Part shown: positions 1 through 10,682 of the stretch, in pieces | How positions within the stretch are numbered: position 1 is the stretch's first letter | How the letters are laid out: each line of letters opens with the position of its first letter | NCBI RefSeq assembly: GCF_036013645.1 | Contig: NZ_CP107869.1 | Location: forward strand, 8,432,001 to 8,496,000 | DNA from: Streptomyces sp. NBC_00490 | GTDB lineage: Bacteria; Actinomycetota; Actinomycetes; Streptomycetales; Streptomycetaceae | Direction of reading: 5' to 3' | DNA: 64,000 nt | The notes under the pieces: model-generated | Database searches by the model: none | What the model was told of the DNA's origin: nothing | The model's input: only the letters and a program-made list of their open reading frames with translations | Position numbers and translations under genes: made by a program

Positions 1-134
1 TGCTCGAGGACGTATATCTCATCCCTTTCGAGCAGCCATCGCGTCTGCTCGGAGAGGAATTCCGCGGGCAGCCGGGTGAGCTTCTCCGGGGCGTCCTCGG
101 ACAGTTGCTTGAGAAGATTACGGTACGCGCGCAC
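1..134 (-). CDS. Truncated CDS, N-terminus of unrecognised protein
   Basis: An open frame begins at a GTG at 134, four bases after the radical SAM stop codon, and runs off the left edge (44 codons seen). The visible N-terminus (VRAYRNLLKQLSED, then a run rich in Leu, Glu and Arg) looks alpha-helical, with no signal peptide or known motif. Tight spacing suggests it is the third gene of an operon with the radical SAM enzyme and the alcohol dehydrogenase, and so perhaps shares their pathway. I do not recognise the family. The start is inferred from spacing and reading frame only. Confidence 0.55.
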   Translation of the reverse strand, partial: MRAYRNLLKQLSEDAPEKLTRLPAEFLSEQTRWLLERDEIYVLE

Positions 135-138
135 GGCC

Positions 139-1104
139 CTACCCCGCCAGCGCCAACTGCGCCGGCGCGAAAGGCAGCAGGTGGCTGAAGTCGTGGTCGC
201 GATTGAAACGGACCATGGCCTTGCGCAGTTCGGGGTCGTAGCCCTCGCGGCCGCGGAAGTCGGTGCTCTCGTCGGCGAGTTCCTCGCTCCACAGGCCCGT
301 GTAGACGGGCAGTCCCATGGAATGTCCGGCCACCACGACATCGAAGATTCCCTGAATGGTGGGCGGGGTCCAGTCGCCCGGCTGTGTGGTCTGCTGCAGA
401 TAGGAGCCCTCGGCCACATAGGTGGGCGTCAGATAGATCACCAATTCGGTGCCGTGACGGTCGCAGAGCTCCTTCAGGTACTCCATCGTGGCGACGGCCT
501 CGCGCACCCCGTGTTCGTCCGTCATCCGTGGCGCCGGCTTGATCAGGACGTACGAGGTGAGCCGGATCCCCAGTTCGCCGAGGAGCGCGACCCGGTCCTC
601 CATCACCCGGCGGGAGATCTTCTTCTTCAGGACCGTCTGCCGGATGAAGTCGTCCTGTGTCTCGAAGCCGACCGTCACGTCGAGCCGGGGCGCGTGGGTG
701 GTCCTGGCGATGTGCTCCAGGTAGTCGCGCTTGACGTACTCGGGGCGCGTCTCGATGGACAGCACCTCCAGGTTCTCCATCTCCCGGGCGCGGTGCAGCA
801 GATGGTCGACGGACTCGCGGTGGAAGCGCCTCGGATCGAGAGCGGAGCCCTCGTTGCCGAAGCACAGCTGGCGGAAGCCGCCCAGTTCACCGGCCTTGGA
901 GTCGAAGACGTGGTCGATCTGGTTGTTGATCTGCTCGGCCGTCACCTCGAACGACGCCGAGCGGGTCGGCAGCGCGCAATACGTGCACTTGAACTGGCAT
1001 TTCGTCGTGTAGAACGACAGGACCAGGTCACGCCTTCCGAGGAATTTCCGGGTGCCGACGTAGAGCGGTGTGTTCGGGTCGTGGTTCTCGTTGTTCTCGG
1101 ACAT
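139..1104 (-). CDS. Radical SAM protein
   Basis: A 321-residue radical SAM enzyme. The [4Fe-4S] cluster motif CxxxCxxC is at Cys36, Cys40 and Cys43 (CQFKCTYC). It is followed by an Elp3/MiaB-like core with a Glu-rich strand (ETRPEY) and a GFETQ segment typical of the archaeosine-synthase/Elp3-like group. The ATG at 1104 is chosen because GGAGG lies seven bases upstream; in-frame codons further upstream lack a ribosome site. It is 46 bp downstream of the alcohol dehydrogenase and just upstream of the truncated gene at 1-134. The substrate is unknown. The family generates a 5'-deoxyadenosyl radical from SAM for tRNA modification or natural-product chemistry. No SPASM-type C-terminal cysteine cluster is visible. 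Confidence 0.85.
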   Translation of the reverse strand: MSENNENHDPNTPLYVGTRKFLGRRDLVLSFYTTKCQFKCTYCALPTRSASFEVTAEQINNQIDHVFDSKAGELGGFRQLCFGNEGSALDPRRFHRESVDHLLHRAREMENLEVLSIETRPEYVKRDYLEHIARTTHAPRLDVTVGFETQDDFIRQTVLKKKISRRVMEDRVALLGELGIRLTSYVLIKPAPRMTDEHGVREAVATMEYLKELCDRHGTELVIYLTPTYVAEGSYLQQTTQPGDWTPPTIQGIFDVVVAGHSMGLPVYTGLWSEELADESTDFRGREGYDPELRKAMVRFNRDHDFSHLLPFAPAQLALAG

Positions 1105-1150
1105 CCTCAAACCTCCGTGGGTGTACGGCCGTTCGGTTCCGGTCGGGCGT

Positions 1151-2203
1151 TCAGCGCCACGGATGCAGAATGATCTTTCCGCATTCCCTGGTGAGCTGGA
1201 GTTTCCAGGCCTGCTCGATCTCGTCGAGCGGAAAGGTGTGCGTGATGAACCGGTCGATGAGCGGTCCGGTACGGGAAATGGCGTCGAGCATTCCCGGGGC
1301 GTGCTGCAGATACAGATCGAGGCTGCCGTAGAGGGTGACGCCCTTCTGGATCAGGTCCTGGTCGACGTGGAGCGACAGTTCGCCGGATTCCCCGAGGAAG
1401 GTGACCCGCCCGCCGCGCCCCGCGGCGTCCAGTCCGAACCGCTGGTGGCCGGTCTGCGCCGAGCAGTCGATGACATGGTCGACGCCCTTGCCCCCGGTGA
1501 AGTCCCGTACGGCGGCCAGAGCCGCGTCCGGTGTCCCCAGGTCGACGATCAGCTCCGCGCCCAACCGGCGTGCCAGTTCCCGGCGGTAGGGGCTGCGTCC
1601 GGCGCAGATCACCCGGGCGCCCCTGTCCTGCCCGTTGATCACGGCGCCGAGCCCCACCTGGCCGAGCCCGGTGACCAGGACCGTGTGACCGGCGGCGACC
1701 CCCATGTTCTCCATCGCCGTGTACGTCGCACCCATCCCGCAACAGGCCATCGCGGCATGCTCGTACGGCATCCCGTCGGGGATCCGGAGCAGCAGACGTT
1801 CCCGCTTGATCATGTACTGCGCGAAGCCGCACTCACCCGATTCGCCCGAGCACACCGCGAGGGGGTCCTCGGTGTCGGCGCAGTGCGCGTACCGCCCGGA
1901 GACGCACAGCGCGCAGCGCCCGCAGGGATAGCCGCTGAGCACGACCACCCGGTCACCCGGCCGGAACGGGCTGCCGGCACGGGCCTCGACCACCTCTCCG
2001 GCCGCCTCGTGCCCCAGGGAGTCCCAGCGGTTGCGGTCGCGGAAGTCCCCGTGCTCGTACGCCAGATGCTCATTGCACATCGGGGCCGCGACCACCTTCA
2101 CCAGGACGTAGTCCTCGGCGATCCGCGGCAAGGGTTTCTCGATGATCCGGCTGACGCCGGGCCCGTCCAGTGCGGCGACTTTCATGCGTGCCTCTTCGGC
2201 CAT
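1151..2203 (-). CDS. Zinc-dependent alcohol dehydrogenase
   Basis: A 350-residue medium-chain dehydrogenase/reductase. The catalytic-zinc region is visible as MCNEH near the N-terminus and GHEAAGEV about 25 residues later. The structural-zinc lobe is CGRCALC followed by a fourth Cys (HC). The nucleotide-binding turn is GLGQVGLG in the middle. The start at 2203 (MAEEARMKVA) has GGAG eight bases upstream; an internal ATG at 2185 is the alternative. It is the first gene of a leftward operon with the radical SAM enzyme. The pairing suggests sequential oxidation of a sugar, cyclitol or similar alcohol, but the substrate cannot be read from sequence. Confidence 0.85.
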   Translation of the reverse strand: MAEEARMKVAALDGPGVSRIIEKPLPRIAEDYVLVKVVAAPMCNEHLAYEHGDFRDRNRWDSLGHEAAGEVVEARAGSPFRPGDRVVVLSGYPCGRCALCVSGRYAHCADTEDPLAVCSGESGECGFAQYMIKRERLLLRIPDGMPYEHAAMACCGMGATYTAMENMGVAAGHTVLVTGLGQVGLGAVINGQDRGARVICAGRSPYRRELARRLGAELIVDLGTPDAALAAVRDFTGGKGVDHVIDCSAQTGHQRFGLDAAGRGGRVTFLGESGELSLHVDQDLIQKGVTLYGSLDLYLQHAPGMLDAISRTGPLIDRFITHTFPLDEIEQAWKLQLTRECGKIILHPWR

Positions 2204-2907
2204 GGTCGGTGCTCCAGGAGATCGGTGAGGGCTTCGGTCCGGGGCCCGGGGTAGCGCGAACAGCCCTTGTGGCATGCCTGATCGGGATCCGGGGACGGTG
2301 CGTGCGCACCGTGCGCTGCTCGTACGCGACCGGCGCACCGCGGGGTGGGGGCGCGGCCGGCGACCGCCGCCGCGCGGCTTTCACGGCACGCGGATCCCGA
2401 TGCCTTGTCCGGAGGCCGGCAGGTGCGGGGTCCCTTGCCGCGCCCGGATCCGCTGGAGCGATCGCTCAGAGTCTCTGCGGATCCGCTAGGGGACGACTCG
2501 ACCGACGACGGAGGCCCGGCCCTGACCGTCGGGCGCTGCCGGGCAGCCGCCCTCACCGGGGCGACGGAAAATCGGGTGACCCGCCCCTCCCCGTCTCCCT
2601 ACACTCACCACGCGTCGCACACCGCCCACGGCGGGCCGGTGCGCGTGACATGACGAGGACCGACGAGTGGGGGGAGACCGGCCGTGTGTGACCGCGCCGC
2701 TGTTCTCGTTCCCCCGTCGTCGTACGACGTGATCCTCGTGTCCTGCTCCGTCCGGTGCCCGCTGCGCGGCCGGTACCGGATGCCCGGGACACACGCCTGA
2801 CCATCAACTGACCTCGCACGCCCCCGCATTGGCGTGCCGTCGGATCAGTCCGGCCCGTCCCGGGAATCGCGCCGCCCTGTCACACGTCATCCGAAAGGCC
2901 ATGGGCC
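2204..2907. other. Intergenic/leader region, 704 bp
   Basis: No convincing long gene lies between the divergent alcohol dehydrogenase and the EF-G paralogue. A hairpin is visible at 2295-2312 (7-bp arms ACGGTGC/GCACCGT, 4-base loop). Two short overlapping frames occur near 2650-2800, of which 2684-2800 is listed separately. The long frames crossing this stretch in several phases have no consistent GC3 bias and look like chance. The region probably holds the two divergent promoters, which I cannot pinpoint. Confidence 0.4.
2684..2800 (+). CDS. Possible small leader ORF, 38 aa
   Basis: A GTG at 2684 follows a GGGGGGAGA stretch with six-base spacing and opens a 38-codon frame ending in TGA at 2798-2800, about 107 bp before the EF-G paralogue start. 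The peptide contains three cysteines, one at position 2 and two in CSVRC. A 13-codon frame from the ATG at 2650 ends in TGA at 2689-2691, overlapping this start. A translated leader controlling the downstream translation factor would be plausible, but there is no homology or repeat to prove it. Treat as a hypothesis. Confidence 0.2.
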   Translation: MCDRAAVLVPPSSYDVILVSCSVRCPLRGRYRMPGTHA

Positions 2908-4959
2908 GTGCGCATCAACCTCGACACCCTCGCCGTCGTCCGCAACCTGGGCATCCTCGCCCACGTCGACGCCGGCAAGACCACCGTCACCGAGCGGATC
3001 CTCTACGCCACCGGAACCACCCACCGGCGGGGTGAGGTCCATGACGGCACGACCGTCACCGACTTCGACCCGCAGGAGCGCGACCGCGGCATCACGATCT
3101 TCGCCGCGGCGGTCAGCTGCGCCTGGGACGGCCACCGGATCAACCTGATCGACACCCCGGGACACGTCGACTTCGCCGACGAGGTGGAGCGTGCGCTGCG
3201 GGTGCTCGACGGGGCGGTCGCGGTGTTCGACGCCGTCGCGGGCGTCGAGCCGCAGAGCGAGTCGGTCTGGCGGCAGGCCGACCGGTACGGCGTACCGAGG
3301 ATCGCCTTCGTCAACAAGCTGGACCGCGCGGGCGCCGACCTCGACACCGCCGTCGAGTCGATCCGGGAGCGACTGCACCCGGCCCCGCTGGTCCTGCAGC
3401 TGCCCATCGGCACGGAGGACGCGTTCCGCGGCGTCGTGGACCTGGTGCGCCTGCGGGCGCTGACCTGGACCGACGGCGGCGACATGGTCGTGGCGGACAT
3501 TCCCGAGGATCTTCGGGAAGAGGCGCGGCGCCGGCGTCGACTGCTGGAGGAGACAGTGGCCGAACTGCATCCGGCAGCGCTGGAGGAATTCTGTATGCGG
3601 TCGACGCTCGACACGGGGACGCTCGTCGGCGCCCTGCGCGACCTCACCCGTACCGGCGACGCCGTCGTCGTGCTGTGCGGCTCGGCCTACCGCAACCGTG
3701 GGATCGAGCCGCTCCTGGACGCGGTCGTGGCGTATCTGCCGTCGCCGCTCGACGTGCCGCCCGTGTGCGGCACCCTCGGCGACACCCGGCAGGAGCGGCC
3801 CGCCGACCCGGCGGCGCCCTTCGCGGCGCTGGTGTTCAAGGTGAACGCCACGCCGACGGGGCGGCTCACCTACCTCCGGGTGTACTCCGGAACGATCGAG
3901 AAGGGAGACATGGTGGTGGACGCGGGCGCGCGGCGCGGCGAGCGCGTCGGACGGATCCTGCGCGTACAGGCCGACCGGCACGCCCAGTTGGACCGTGCGG
4001 CCGCCGGCGACATCGTCGCGGTCGTCGGGCTGAAGTCCGCCCGCGCCGGGTCGACCCTCTGCGCGCCGGACGCCCCGCTGGTCCTCGAACCGCCGAGCGT
4101 GGCCGAACCGGTCGTCTCCGTCGCGGTCGAGGCCGTCAGGTCCACCGACACGGACCGGCTGGCCTCGGCGCTCGCGAGGCTCGCCGAGGAGGATCCGTCG
4201 CTGGTCGTGCGGACCGACCCGGAGACCGGGCAGACCGTGCTGTCCGGCATGGGCGAACTGCATCTCGAGGTCGCGCTGGAGAAGGCGCGGCGGGACCACG
4301 GGCTGGACGTCAACGCCGGCCGGCCCCGGGTCGCGCACCGCGAGACCGTCGGGCGCGGCGTGAGCGGACATGTCTTCCGGCACGTCAAACAGGACGGTGG
4401 CGCGGGGCAGTTCGCGCATGTCGTCCTCGATGTGGAGCCGCTGGACGTCGACGCGGGGTTCGAGTTCCGCTCGGCCGTCGTCGGTGGACGGGTGCCGCAG
4501 GAGTATGTCCGGGCCGTCGAGGCCGGGTGCCGGGACGCCCTGGCCGAGGGGCCGCTCGGCGGGCACCCGGTGACCGGGCTGCGGGTCACCCTCACCGACG
4601 GGGCGACGCATGTGAAGGACTCCTCCGACACGGCCTTCCGCACGGCGGGCCGGTTCGGACTCCGGGAGGCGCTGCGCGCCTGCGCGATGGTCGTGCTGGA
4701 GCCGGTGGCCGAGGTCACGGTCACGGTGCCCGACGCCGCCGTCGGGGGAGTCCTCGGCGACCTGGCGGCTCGGCGCGGCCGGGTCTCCGGCTCGGCGACG
4801 CGGGCCGGCTCGGCGGTCGTCACCGCCACCGTGCCGCTGGCCGAACTCTTCGGCTACGCGACCCGGTTGCGCAGCCGGACCCAGGGCCGCGGCACCTTCA
4901 CGGCCCGGCCCACCGGGTACGCGCCGGCGCCGGCGACCGTGGCGCCGGCCCAGAGGTAG
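2908..4959 (+). CDS. Elongation factor G paralogue (EF-G 2 / FusB-type)
   Basis: A 683-residue translational GTPase. G1 is AHVDAGKTT (residues about 18-26), G3 DTPGHVDF (about 77-84) and G4 NKLD (about 131). Domain II, the EF-G domain III signature (GMGELHLEV), domain IV (DSSDTAF) and the C-terminal LRSRTQGRG segment follow. The C-terminus matches EF-G (TQGRxxx) rather than TetM-type ribosomal protection proteins, but the gene stands alone, away from rpsL-rpsG-tuf, so it is a second copy. The likely role is translocation or ribosome recycling under special conditions; antibiotic protection is a weaker alternative. The start is GTG with GAAAGG upstream. A strong terminator follows at 4968-5001. 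Confidence 0.85.
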   Translation: MRINLDTLAVVRNLGILAHVDAGKTTVTERILYATGTTHRRGEVHDGTTVTDFDPQERDRGITIFAAAVSCAWDGHRINLIDTPGHVDFADEVERALRVLDGAVAVFDAVAGVEPQSESVWRQADRYGVPRIAFVNKLDRAGADLDTAVESIRERLHPAPLVLQLPIGTEDAFRGVVDLVRLRALTWTDGGDMVVADIPEDLREEARRRRRLLEETVAELHPAALEEFCMRSTLDTGTLVGALRDLTRTGDAVVVLCGSAYRNRGIEPLLDAVVAYLPSPLDVPPVCGTLGDTRQERPADPAAPFAALVFKVNATPTGRLTYLRVYSGTIEKGDMVVDAGARRGERVGRILRVQADRHAQLDRAAAGDIVAVVGLKSARAGSTLCAPDAPLVLEPPSVAEPVVSVAVEAVRSTDTDRLASALARLAEEDPSLVVRTDPETGQTVLSGMGELHLEVALEKARRDHGLDVNAGRPRVAHRETVGRGVSGHVFRHVKQDGGAGQFAHVVLDVEPLDVDAGFEFRSAVVGGRVPQEYVRAVEAGCRDALAEGPLGGHPVTGLRVTLTDGATHVKDSSDTAFRTAGRFGLREALRACAMVVLEPVAEVTVTVPDAAVGGVLGDLAARRGRVSGSATRAGSAVVTATVPLAELFGYATRLRSRTQGRGTFTARPTGYAPAPATVAPAQR

Positions 4960-4967
4960 CGGTGCCA

Positions 4968-5001
4968 GGGCGGTCCCTCTCCCGCGGGGGAGGGACCGCC
5001 C
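4968..5001 (+). terminator. Terminator after EF-G paralogue
   Basis: Inverted arms GGGCGGTCCCTC (4968-4979) and GAGGGACCGCCC (4990-5001) form a 12-bp perfect GC stem with a 10-base loop, starting 8 bases after the stop codon. No U-tract follows, as is common in Streptomyces. Confidence 0.75.
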
Positions 5002-5070
5002 GCTCCGTTCAGGAAATGAACGACCCTGCACCGAGCCGCACGATCCGTCGAACTCCCCCTGCTCAACCCC

Positions 5071-5123
5071 TTGACGTCCCGAAGCCGTGGCAGTTAACTC
5101 ACGTCCTAAATTAAGCCGTGAGT
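5071..5123 (+). promoter_or_regulatory. Promoter and inverted repeat of sugar ABC operon
   Basis: TTGACG at 5071-5076, a 17-base spacer and TTAACT at 5094-5099 make a plausible promoter for the operon starting at 5151. Immediately after lies the inverted repeat ACTCACG (5097-5103) / CGTGAGT (5117-5123) around an AT-rich centre. It covers the -10 region and probable start point, a position suited to a repressor. It does not match the CebR box (TGGGAGCGCTCCCA). No regulator gene is adjacent. Confidence 0.5.
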
Positions 5124-5150
5124 GCATTCCCTGAAGGGACACCAGGAGCC

Positions 5151-6467
5151 ATGCGCAGCATCCGAGCCGCGGCCGTAGGCGCCGTCACCCTGTCTCTCGC
5201 CCTGGCCGCATCGGCCTGCGGAGGCGGTTCGTCGAACGGCGGCGGGTCCAACGACTCGCCGAAGACGCTCACCTACTGGGCCTCCAACCAGGGGGCGAGC
5301 ATCGAGGTCGACAAGAAGGTCCTCCAGCCCGAGATCGACAAGTTCGAGAAGCAGACCGGCATCAAGGTGAAACTGGAGGTCGTGCCCTGGTCGGACCTGC
5401 TCAACCGCATCCTCACCGCGACCACCTCGGGCCAGGGCCCCGACGTCCTCAACATCGGCAACACCTGGAGCGCCTCGCTGCAGGCCACCGGCGCACTGCT
5501 GCCCTGGGACGCCGAGAACTTCGCGAAGATCGGCGGCAGGGACCGCTTCGTCGACTCGGCGCTCGGCTCGACGGGCGCCGAGGGCAAGGACCCCTCCGCG
5601 GTGCCGCTGTACTCGATGGCGTACGCCCTCTACTACAACAAGAAGATGTTCGCCGACGCGGGCATCGCACAACCACCGGCCACCTGGGCGGAGTTGGCAG
5701 CCGACGGCAAGAAGCTCTCCAAGGACGGCAAGTGGGGCCTGGGAGCGGAGGGTTCGAACCCGTCGGAGAACATCCACCACGTCTTCGTCTTCGCCCAGCA
5801 GCACGGCGCCGACTTCTTCACCGCCGACGGCAAGCCCGACTTCACCAGCGACGGGGTCGTCACCGCGGTCAAGCAGTACGTCGATCTGATGGCCAAGGAC
5901 AAGGTCATCGCGCCCGGCAACGCCGAGTACGCCCAGAACCAGTCCGTCAGCGACTTCGCCAAGGGCAAGACGGCGATGCTGCTGTGGCAGTCCGCCTCCG
6001 CCAACCTCAAGTCCCAGGGCATGAGCGAGGACGACTACGGCATCGCTCCCGTGCCCGTGCAGTCCGGCACCCCGGGCACCGGCGCGCAGGTCAACTCCAT
6101 GGTCGCGGGCATCAACCTGGCCGTCTTCAAGAACACCGACAACCTCGACGGCGCCACGAAGTTTGTGAAGTTCATGACCAGCGACGCGGAGCAGAAGATC
6201 CTCAACACCGCCTACAGCTCGATACCGCCGGTCAAGACGGCCCAGACGGACGGCGCCTTCAACACGCCCGCCAACGCCGTCCTGAAGGACACCCTCGCCA
6301 AGAGCGCCGCCGCGCTGCCCCAGGTCGCCGACGAGTCGCAGTTCGAGACGGCGGTCGGTACGGCCGTCAAGGGCCTGTTCGCCGACGCGGCCGCCGGACG
6401 CGCCGTCACCACCGACTCGGTGAAGGCGGCGCTGGAGAAGGCCCAGCAGCAGATGCCGGCCGCCTGA
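5151..6467 (+). CDS. Sugar ABC transporter substrate-binding lipoprotein
   Basis: A 438-residue family 1 extracellular solute-binding protein. The N-terminus has arginines, a hydrophobic stretch and a lipobox (LAASAC) giving a lipid-anchored Cys around residue 23, followed by a GGGSSNGGG linker. The mature part starts with TLTYWASNQG and contains the VPWSDLLNRIL segment usual for sugar binders. The ATG at 5151 is preferred, with AGGAG close upstream and GAAGGGA further up. It heads an operon with two permeases and a GH1 beta-glucosidase, so the ligand is probably a beta-glucoside or short beta-glucan oligosaccharide. No ATPase gene is present, which fits sharing of MsiK as known for Streptomyces sugar importers. 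Confidence 0.88.
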   Translation: MRSIRAAAVGAVTLSLALAASACGGGSSNGGGSNDSPKTLTYWASNQGASIEVDKKVLQPEIDKFEKQTGIKVKLEVVPWSDLLNRILTATTSGQGPDVLNIGNTWSASLQATGALLPWDAENFAKIGGRDRFVDSALGSTGAEGKDPSAVPLYSMAYALYYNKKMFADAGIAQPPATWAELAADGKKLSKDGKWGLGAEGSNPSENIHHVFVFAQQHGADFFTADGKPDFTSDGVVTAVKQYVDLMAKDKVIAPGNAEYAQNQSVSDFAKGKTAMLLWQSASANLKSQGMSEDDYGIAPVPVQSGTPGTGAQVNSMVAGINLAVFKNTDNLDGATKFVKFMTSDAEQKILNTAYSSIPPVKTAQTDGAFNTPANAVLKDTLAKSAAALPQVADESQFETAVGTAVKGLFADAAAGRAVTTDSVKAALEKAQQQMPAA

Positions 6468-7444
6468 TGACCACCACTCTGGAACGCGCCGACCCCAAGG
6501 CGCCGTCCGGCGAGAAGCGCACCCCGCGCCCCGGCCGCATCCGCCGGATCGGACTGCCGTATCTGCTCCTGCTGCCCGCCCTGCTCCTCGAACTCCTGGT
6601 CCACCTGGTGCCGATGGGCGTCGGCATCGTGATGAGCTTCAAGGAGCTCACACAGTTCTACATCCGCGACTGGGGCACCGCGCCCTGGTCCGGACTCGAC
6701 AACTTCAAGGTGTCGGTGGACTTCGACGCCCCCGTCGGCGAGGCCCTGCTGCACTCCTTCCTCGTCACCGTCGCCTTCACCCTGCTGTCGGTCGCGCTGT
6801 GCTGGCTGATCGGCACCGCGGCCGCGGTCTTCATGCAGGACACCTTCCGCGGCCGGGGCCTGCTGCGGGCGCTGTTCCTGGTGCCGTACGCCCTGCCGGT
6901 CTACGCGGCCGTCATCACCTGGGTGTTCATGTTCCAGCACGACAACGGCCTGGTGAACCACGTCCTGCACGACCAGCTGCACCTCACCGACAAGCCGTCC
7001 TTCTGGCTCATCGGCGACAACAGCTTCTACGCCCTGCTGATCGTGTCGGTGTGGAAGGGCTGGCCGTTCGCCTTCCTCATCGTCATGGCCGGACTCCAGA
7101 ACATCCCCCGGGAGCTGTACGAGGCGGCCGCCCTCGACGGCGCCGGCGTGTGGCAGCAGATCCGCCGCATCACCCTGCCGTCGCTGGGCGCCGTCAACCA
7201 GGTCCTGATCCTGGTCCTGTTCCTGTGGACGTTCAACGACTTCAACACCCCGTACGTCCTGTTCGGCAGGACCGCCCCCGAGGCCGCGGACCTCGTCTCG
7301 GTGCACATCTACCAAGCCTCGTTCGTCACCTGGAACTTCGGCACCGGTTCCGCCATGTCCGTACTCCTGCTGCTGTTCCTGCTGCTCGTGACGGGCGCCT
7401 ACCTCACCGTCACCTCGCGCGGACGGAGGACCTCGCGTGCATGA
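6467..7444 (+). CDS. Sugar ABC transporter permease (MalF/UgpA-like)
   Basis: A 325-residue inner-membrane subunit with about six transmembrane helices, the first near residues 30-50 (YLLLLPALLLELLVHLVP). The cytoplasmic EAA loop is EAAALDGAGVWQQIRRITLP near residue 220. Its ATG shares one base with the stop of the binding-protein gene, so the two are translationally coupled. It should pair with the next permease to form the channel. The substrate is inferred from the operon's beta-glucosidase. Confidence 0.9.
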   Translation: MTTTLERADPKAPSGEKRTPRPGRIRRIGLPYLLLLPALLLELLVHLVPMGVGIVMSFKELTQFYIRDWGTAPWSGLDNFKVSVDFDAPVGEALLHSFLVTVAFTLLSVALCWLIGTAAAVFMQDTFRGRGLLRALFLVPYALPVYAAVITWVFMFQHDNGLVNHVLHDQLHLTDKPSFWLIGDNSFYALLIVSVWKGWPFAFLIVMAGLQNIPRELYEAAALDGAGVWQQIRRITLPSLGAVNQVLILVLFLWTFNDFNTPYVLFGRTAPEAADLVSVHIYQASFVTWNFGTGSAMSVLLLLFLLLVTGAYLTVTSRGRRTSRA

Positions 7445-8291
7445 CTCCCCGATGGCACCGCCGCGTTCGTTCCTCTGGTCCCGGCGGATCTTCCTCACCC
7501 TGCTCGGCGGCTTCGTGCTGGTACCGGTGTACGTGATGGTCTCCAGCTCGCTGAAGCCCCTCGCGGACGTCACCGGCAAGTTCCGCTGGATACCGAGCGA
7601 GCTGACGATCCGCCCGTACATCGACATCTGGTCCACGGTCCCGCTCGCCCGGTACTTCATGAACTCGCTGATCGTGGCGGGCGCGGCGACGGTCTGCTCG
7701 GTGGTGATCGCGGTCTTCTCCGCGTACGCGGTGAGCCGCTACGACTTCCGCGGCAAGCGCGTCTTCACGGTCACCGTCCTGTCGACGCAGATGTTCCCCG
7801 GCATCCTCTTCCTCCTCCCGCTGTTCCTGATCTACGTCAACATCGGCAACGCCACCGGCATCGCCCTGTTCGGCTCGCGCGGCGGCCTGATCCTGACGTA
7901 TCTGACCTTCTCCCTGCCGTTCTCGATCTGGATGCTGATCGGGTACTTCGACTCGGTGCCGCGCGACCTGGACGAGGCGGCGCTGGTCGACGGCTGCGGG
8001 CCGCTGCGGGCGCTGTTCCGGGTCGTGGTGCCGGCCGCGATCCCCGGCATCGTCGCGGTCGCCGTCTACGCCTTCATGACCGCCTGGGGCGAGGTGCTGT
8101 TCGCGTCGGTGATGACCAACGACACCACCCGCACGCTCGCCGTCGGACTCCAGGGCTACTCCACGCTCAACGACGTGTACTGGAACCAGATCATGGCCGC
8201 CTCGCTGGTCGTCAGCGTGCCGGTGGTGGCCAGCTTCCTGCTCCTGCAGCGCTACCTCGTCGCGGGGCTGACGGCGGGTGCCGTCAAGTGA
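7437..8291 (+). CDS. Sugar ABC transporter permease (MalG/UgpE-like)
   Basis: A 284-residue second permease, starting at a GTG that overlaps the previous gene by 8 bp. The first helix is at about residues 15-37, and the EAA loop is [20 protein letters not shown] around residue 180. It ends with [16 protein letters not shown], the usual MalG-type tail. With the preceding permease it would form the heterodimeric membrane channel. The ATP-binding partner is missing from the operon and is presumably supplied in trans. Confidence 0.9.
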   Translation: MHDSPMAPPRSFLWSRRIFLTLLGGFVLVPVYVMVSSSLKPLADVTGKFRWIPSELTIRPYIDIWSTVPLARYFMNSLIVAGAATVCSVVIAVFSAYAVSRYDFRGKRVFTVTVLSTQMFPGILFLLPLFLIYVNIGNATGIALFGSRGGLILTYLTFSLPFSIWMLIGYFDSVPRDLDEAALVDGCGPLRALFRVVVPAAIPGIVAVAVYAFMTAWGEVLFASVMTNDTTRTLAVGLQGYSTLNDVYWNQIMAASLVVSVPVVASFLLLQRYLVAGLTAGAVK

Positions 8292-8311
8292 CCGACCTCG
8301 AAAGGGATTTC

Positions 8312-9670
<1,359 letters not shown>

Positions 9671-9711
9671 CCCGGCGGGCAGAGCGGGGACAGAAGCCCC
9701 TCGCCGAGGGG

Positions 9712-9743
9712 CCCCGGGGCGGGATCGCACTCCCGCCCCGGGG
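9712..9743 (+). terminator. Terminator of sugar operon
   Basis: Perfect 13-bp arms CCCCGGGGCGGGA (9712-9724) and TCCCGCCCCGGGG (9731-9743) with a 6-base loop, 42 bases after the beta-glucosidase stop. Confidence 0.85.
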
Positions 9744-9817
9744 CTCCGCCGTCCCCGATGCCGCGGCGGCGCACCAAATACGTTGCCGCAGGCCAGCCAG
9801 GGTGAAAGCCTCACGCC

Positions 9818-10658
9818 ATGCCCACCTTCACCACCCCCGACGGCACCACCCTCGCCTACCACGCGGCCGGCGAGGGACCGCCCCTGGTCTGCCTCCCCGG
9901 CGGTCCGATGCAGGCCTCGGCCTACCTCGGTGACCTCGGCGGCCTCAGCGCCCACCGCACCCTGATCCGCCTGGACCTCAGAGGCACCGGCGACTCGGCG
10001 ACCCCCGGGGACCCGGCGTCGTACCGCTGCGACCGTCAGGTCGACGACGTCGAGGCACTGCGCGAGGAACTCGGCCTGGACCGCCTGGACGTACTGGCCC
10101 ACAGCGCAGGCGCCAACCTGGCCGCCCTCTACACGGCCCGCCACCCCGACCGCGTCGCACGCCTCGCCCTGATCACGCCGAGCATCTACGCGGTCGGCAT
10201 CGCCGTCACCGCCGAGGACCGTCTGAGCACGGCCCGACTGCGCCGTGACGAGGAGTGGTTCGCCCCGGCGTACGCGGCGCTGGAATCGCTCAACGCGGGC
10301 CGTCCCGCCCCCGGCGCCTGGCAGGCCGTCGCCCCCTTCTGGTTCGCCCGCTGGGACGAGGCGGCCAAGGCGGTCCGCGCGGCCGAGGACCAGCAGCGCA
10401 ACGACGAGGCGGCGGCGGTCTACGGCTCCGAGGGCGCCTTCGACCCGGAGGCGACGCGAGCGGCGCTGGCCGGGTTCGCGGGGCGGGTGCTGGTGCTGGG
10501 CCGGGGAGGTGGACGTGGCCGGGCCCCCGCGGGCGCTGGCCGAGTACGCCGGGCTCTTCCCGGAGGCCGAGTCGGTGGTCCAGGAGGGGGCGGCGCACTT
10601 CCCCTGGCTGGACGACCCGCGGCGGTTCGTGGCCGAGACCGCGAGGTTCTTCGCGTAG
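9818..10658 (+). pseudogene. Alpha/beta hydrolase with a one-base frameshift
   Basis: The N-terminal about 225 residues, in the frame from ATG 9818, read as an alpha/beta hydrolase (peptidase S33-like). They show an oxyanion-region LPGGP, an RGTGDS turn and the nucleophile elbow as AHSAGAN. At about 10498-10506 the frame breaks: the expected continuation (GEVDVAGPP..., then the catalytic His in GAAHFPWLDDP and the C-terminus ending FFA) is in the +1 frame and stops at 10658. One surplus G in the GGGCCGGGG run explains it. Without correction the frame runs unnaturally through the next gene to 12472. It is either a recent pseudogene or a sequencing error; codon use on both sides is otherwise intact. 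Confidence 0.8.
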
Positions 10659-10682
10659 ATCGCGTTGTCAGTGCTGCCTGTC

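Noticed and set aside
2908..4959. TetM/OtrA-type tetracycline resistance protein
   Set aside because: The C-terminus and domain IV motifs (DSSDTAF, TQGRG) are EF-G-like; resistance is possible but unsupported.
2887..5142. Long minus-strand open frame opposite the EF-G paralogue
   Set aside because: Antisense to a clear GTPase; composition is typical of GC-rich shadow frames and it has no motif.
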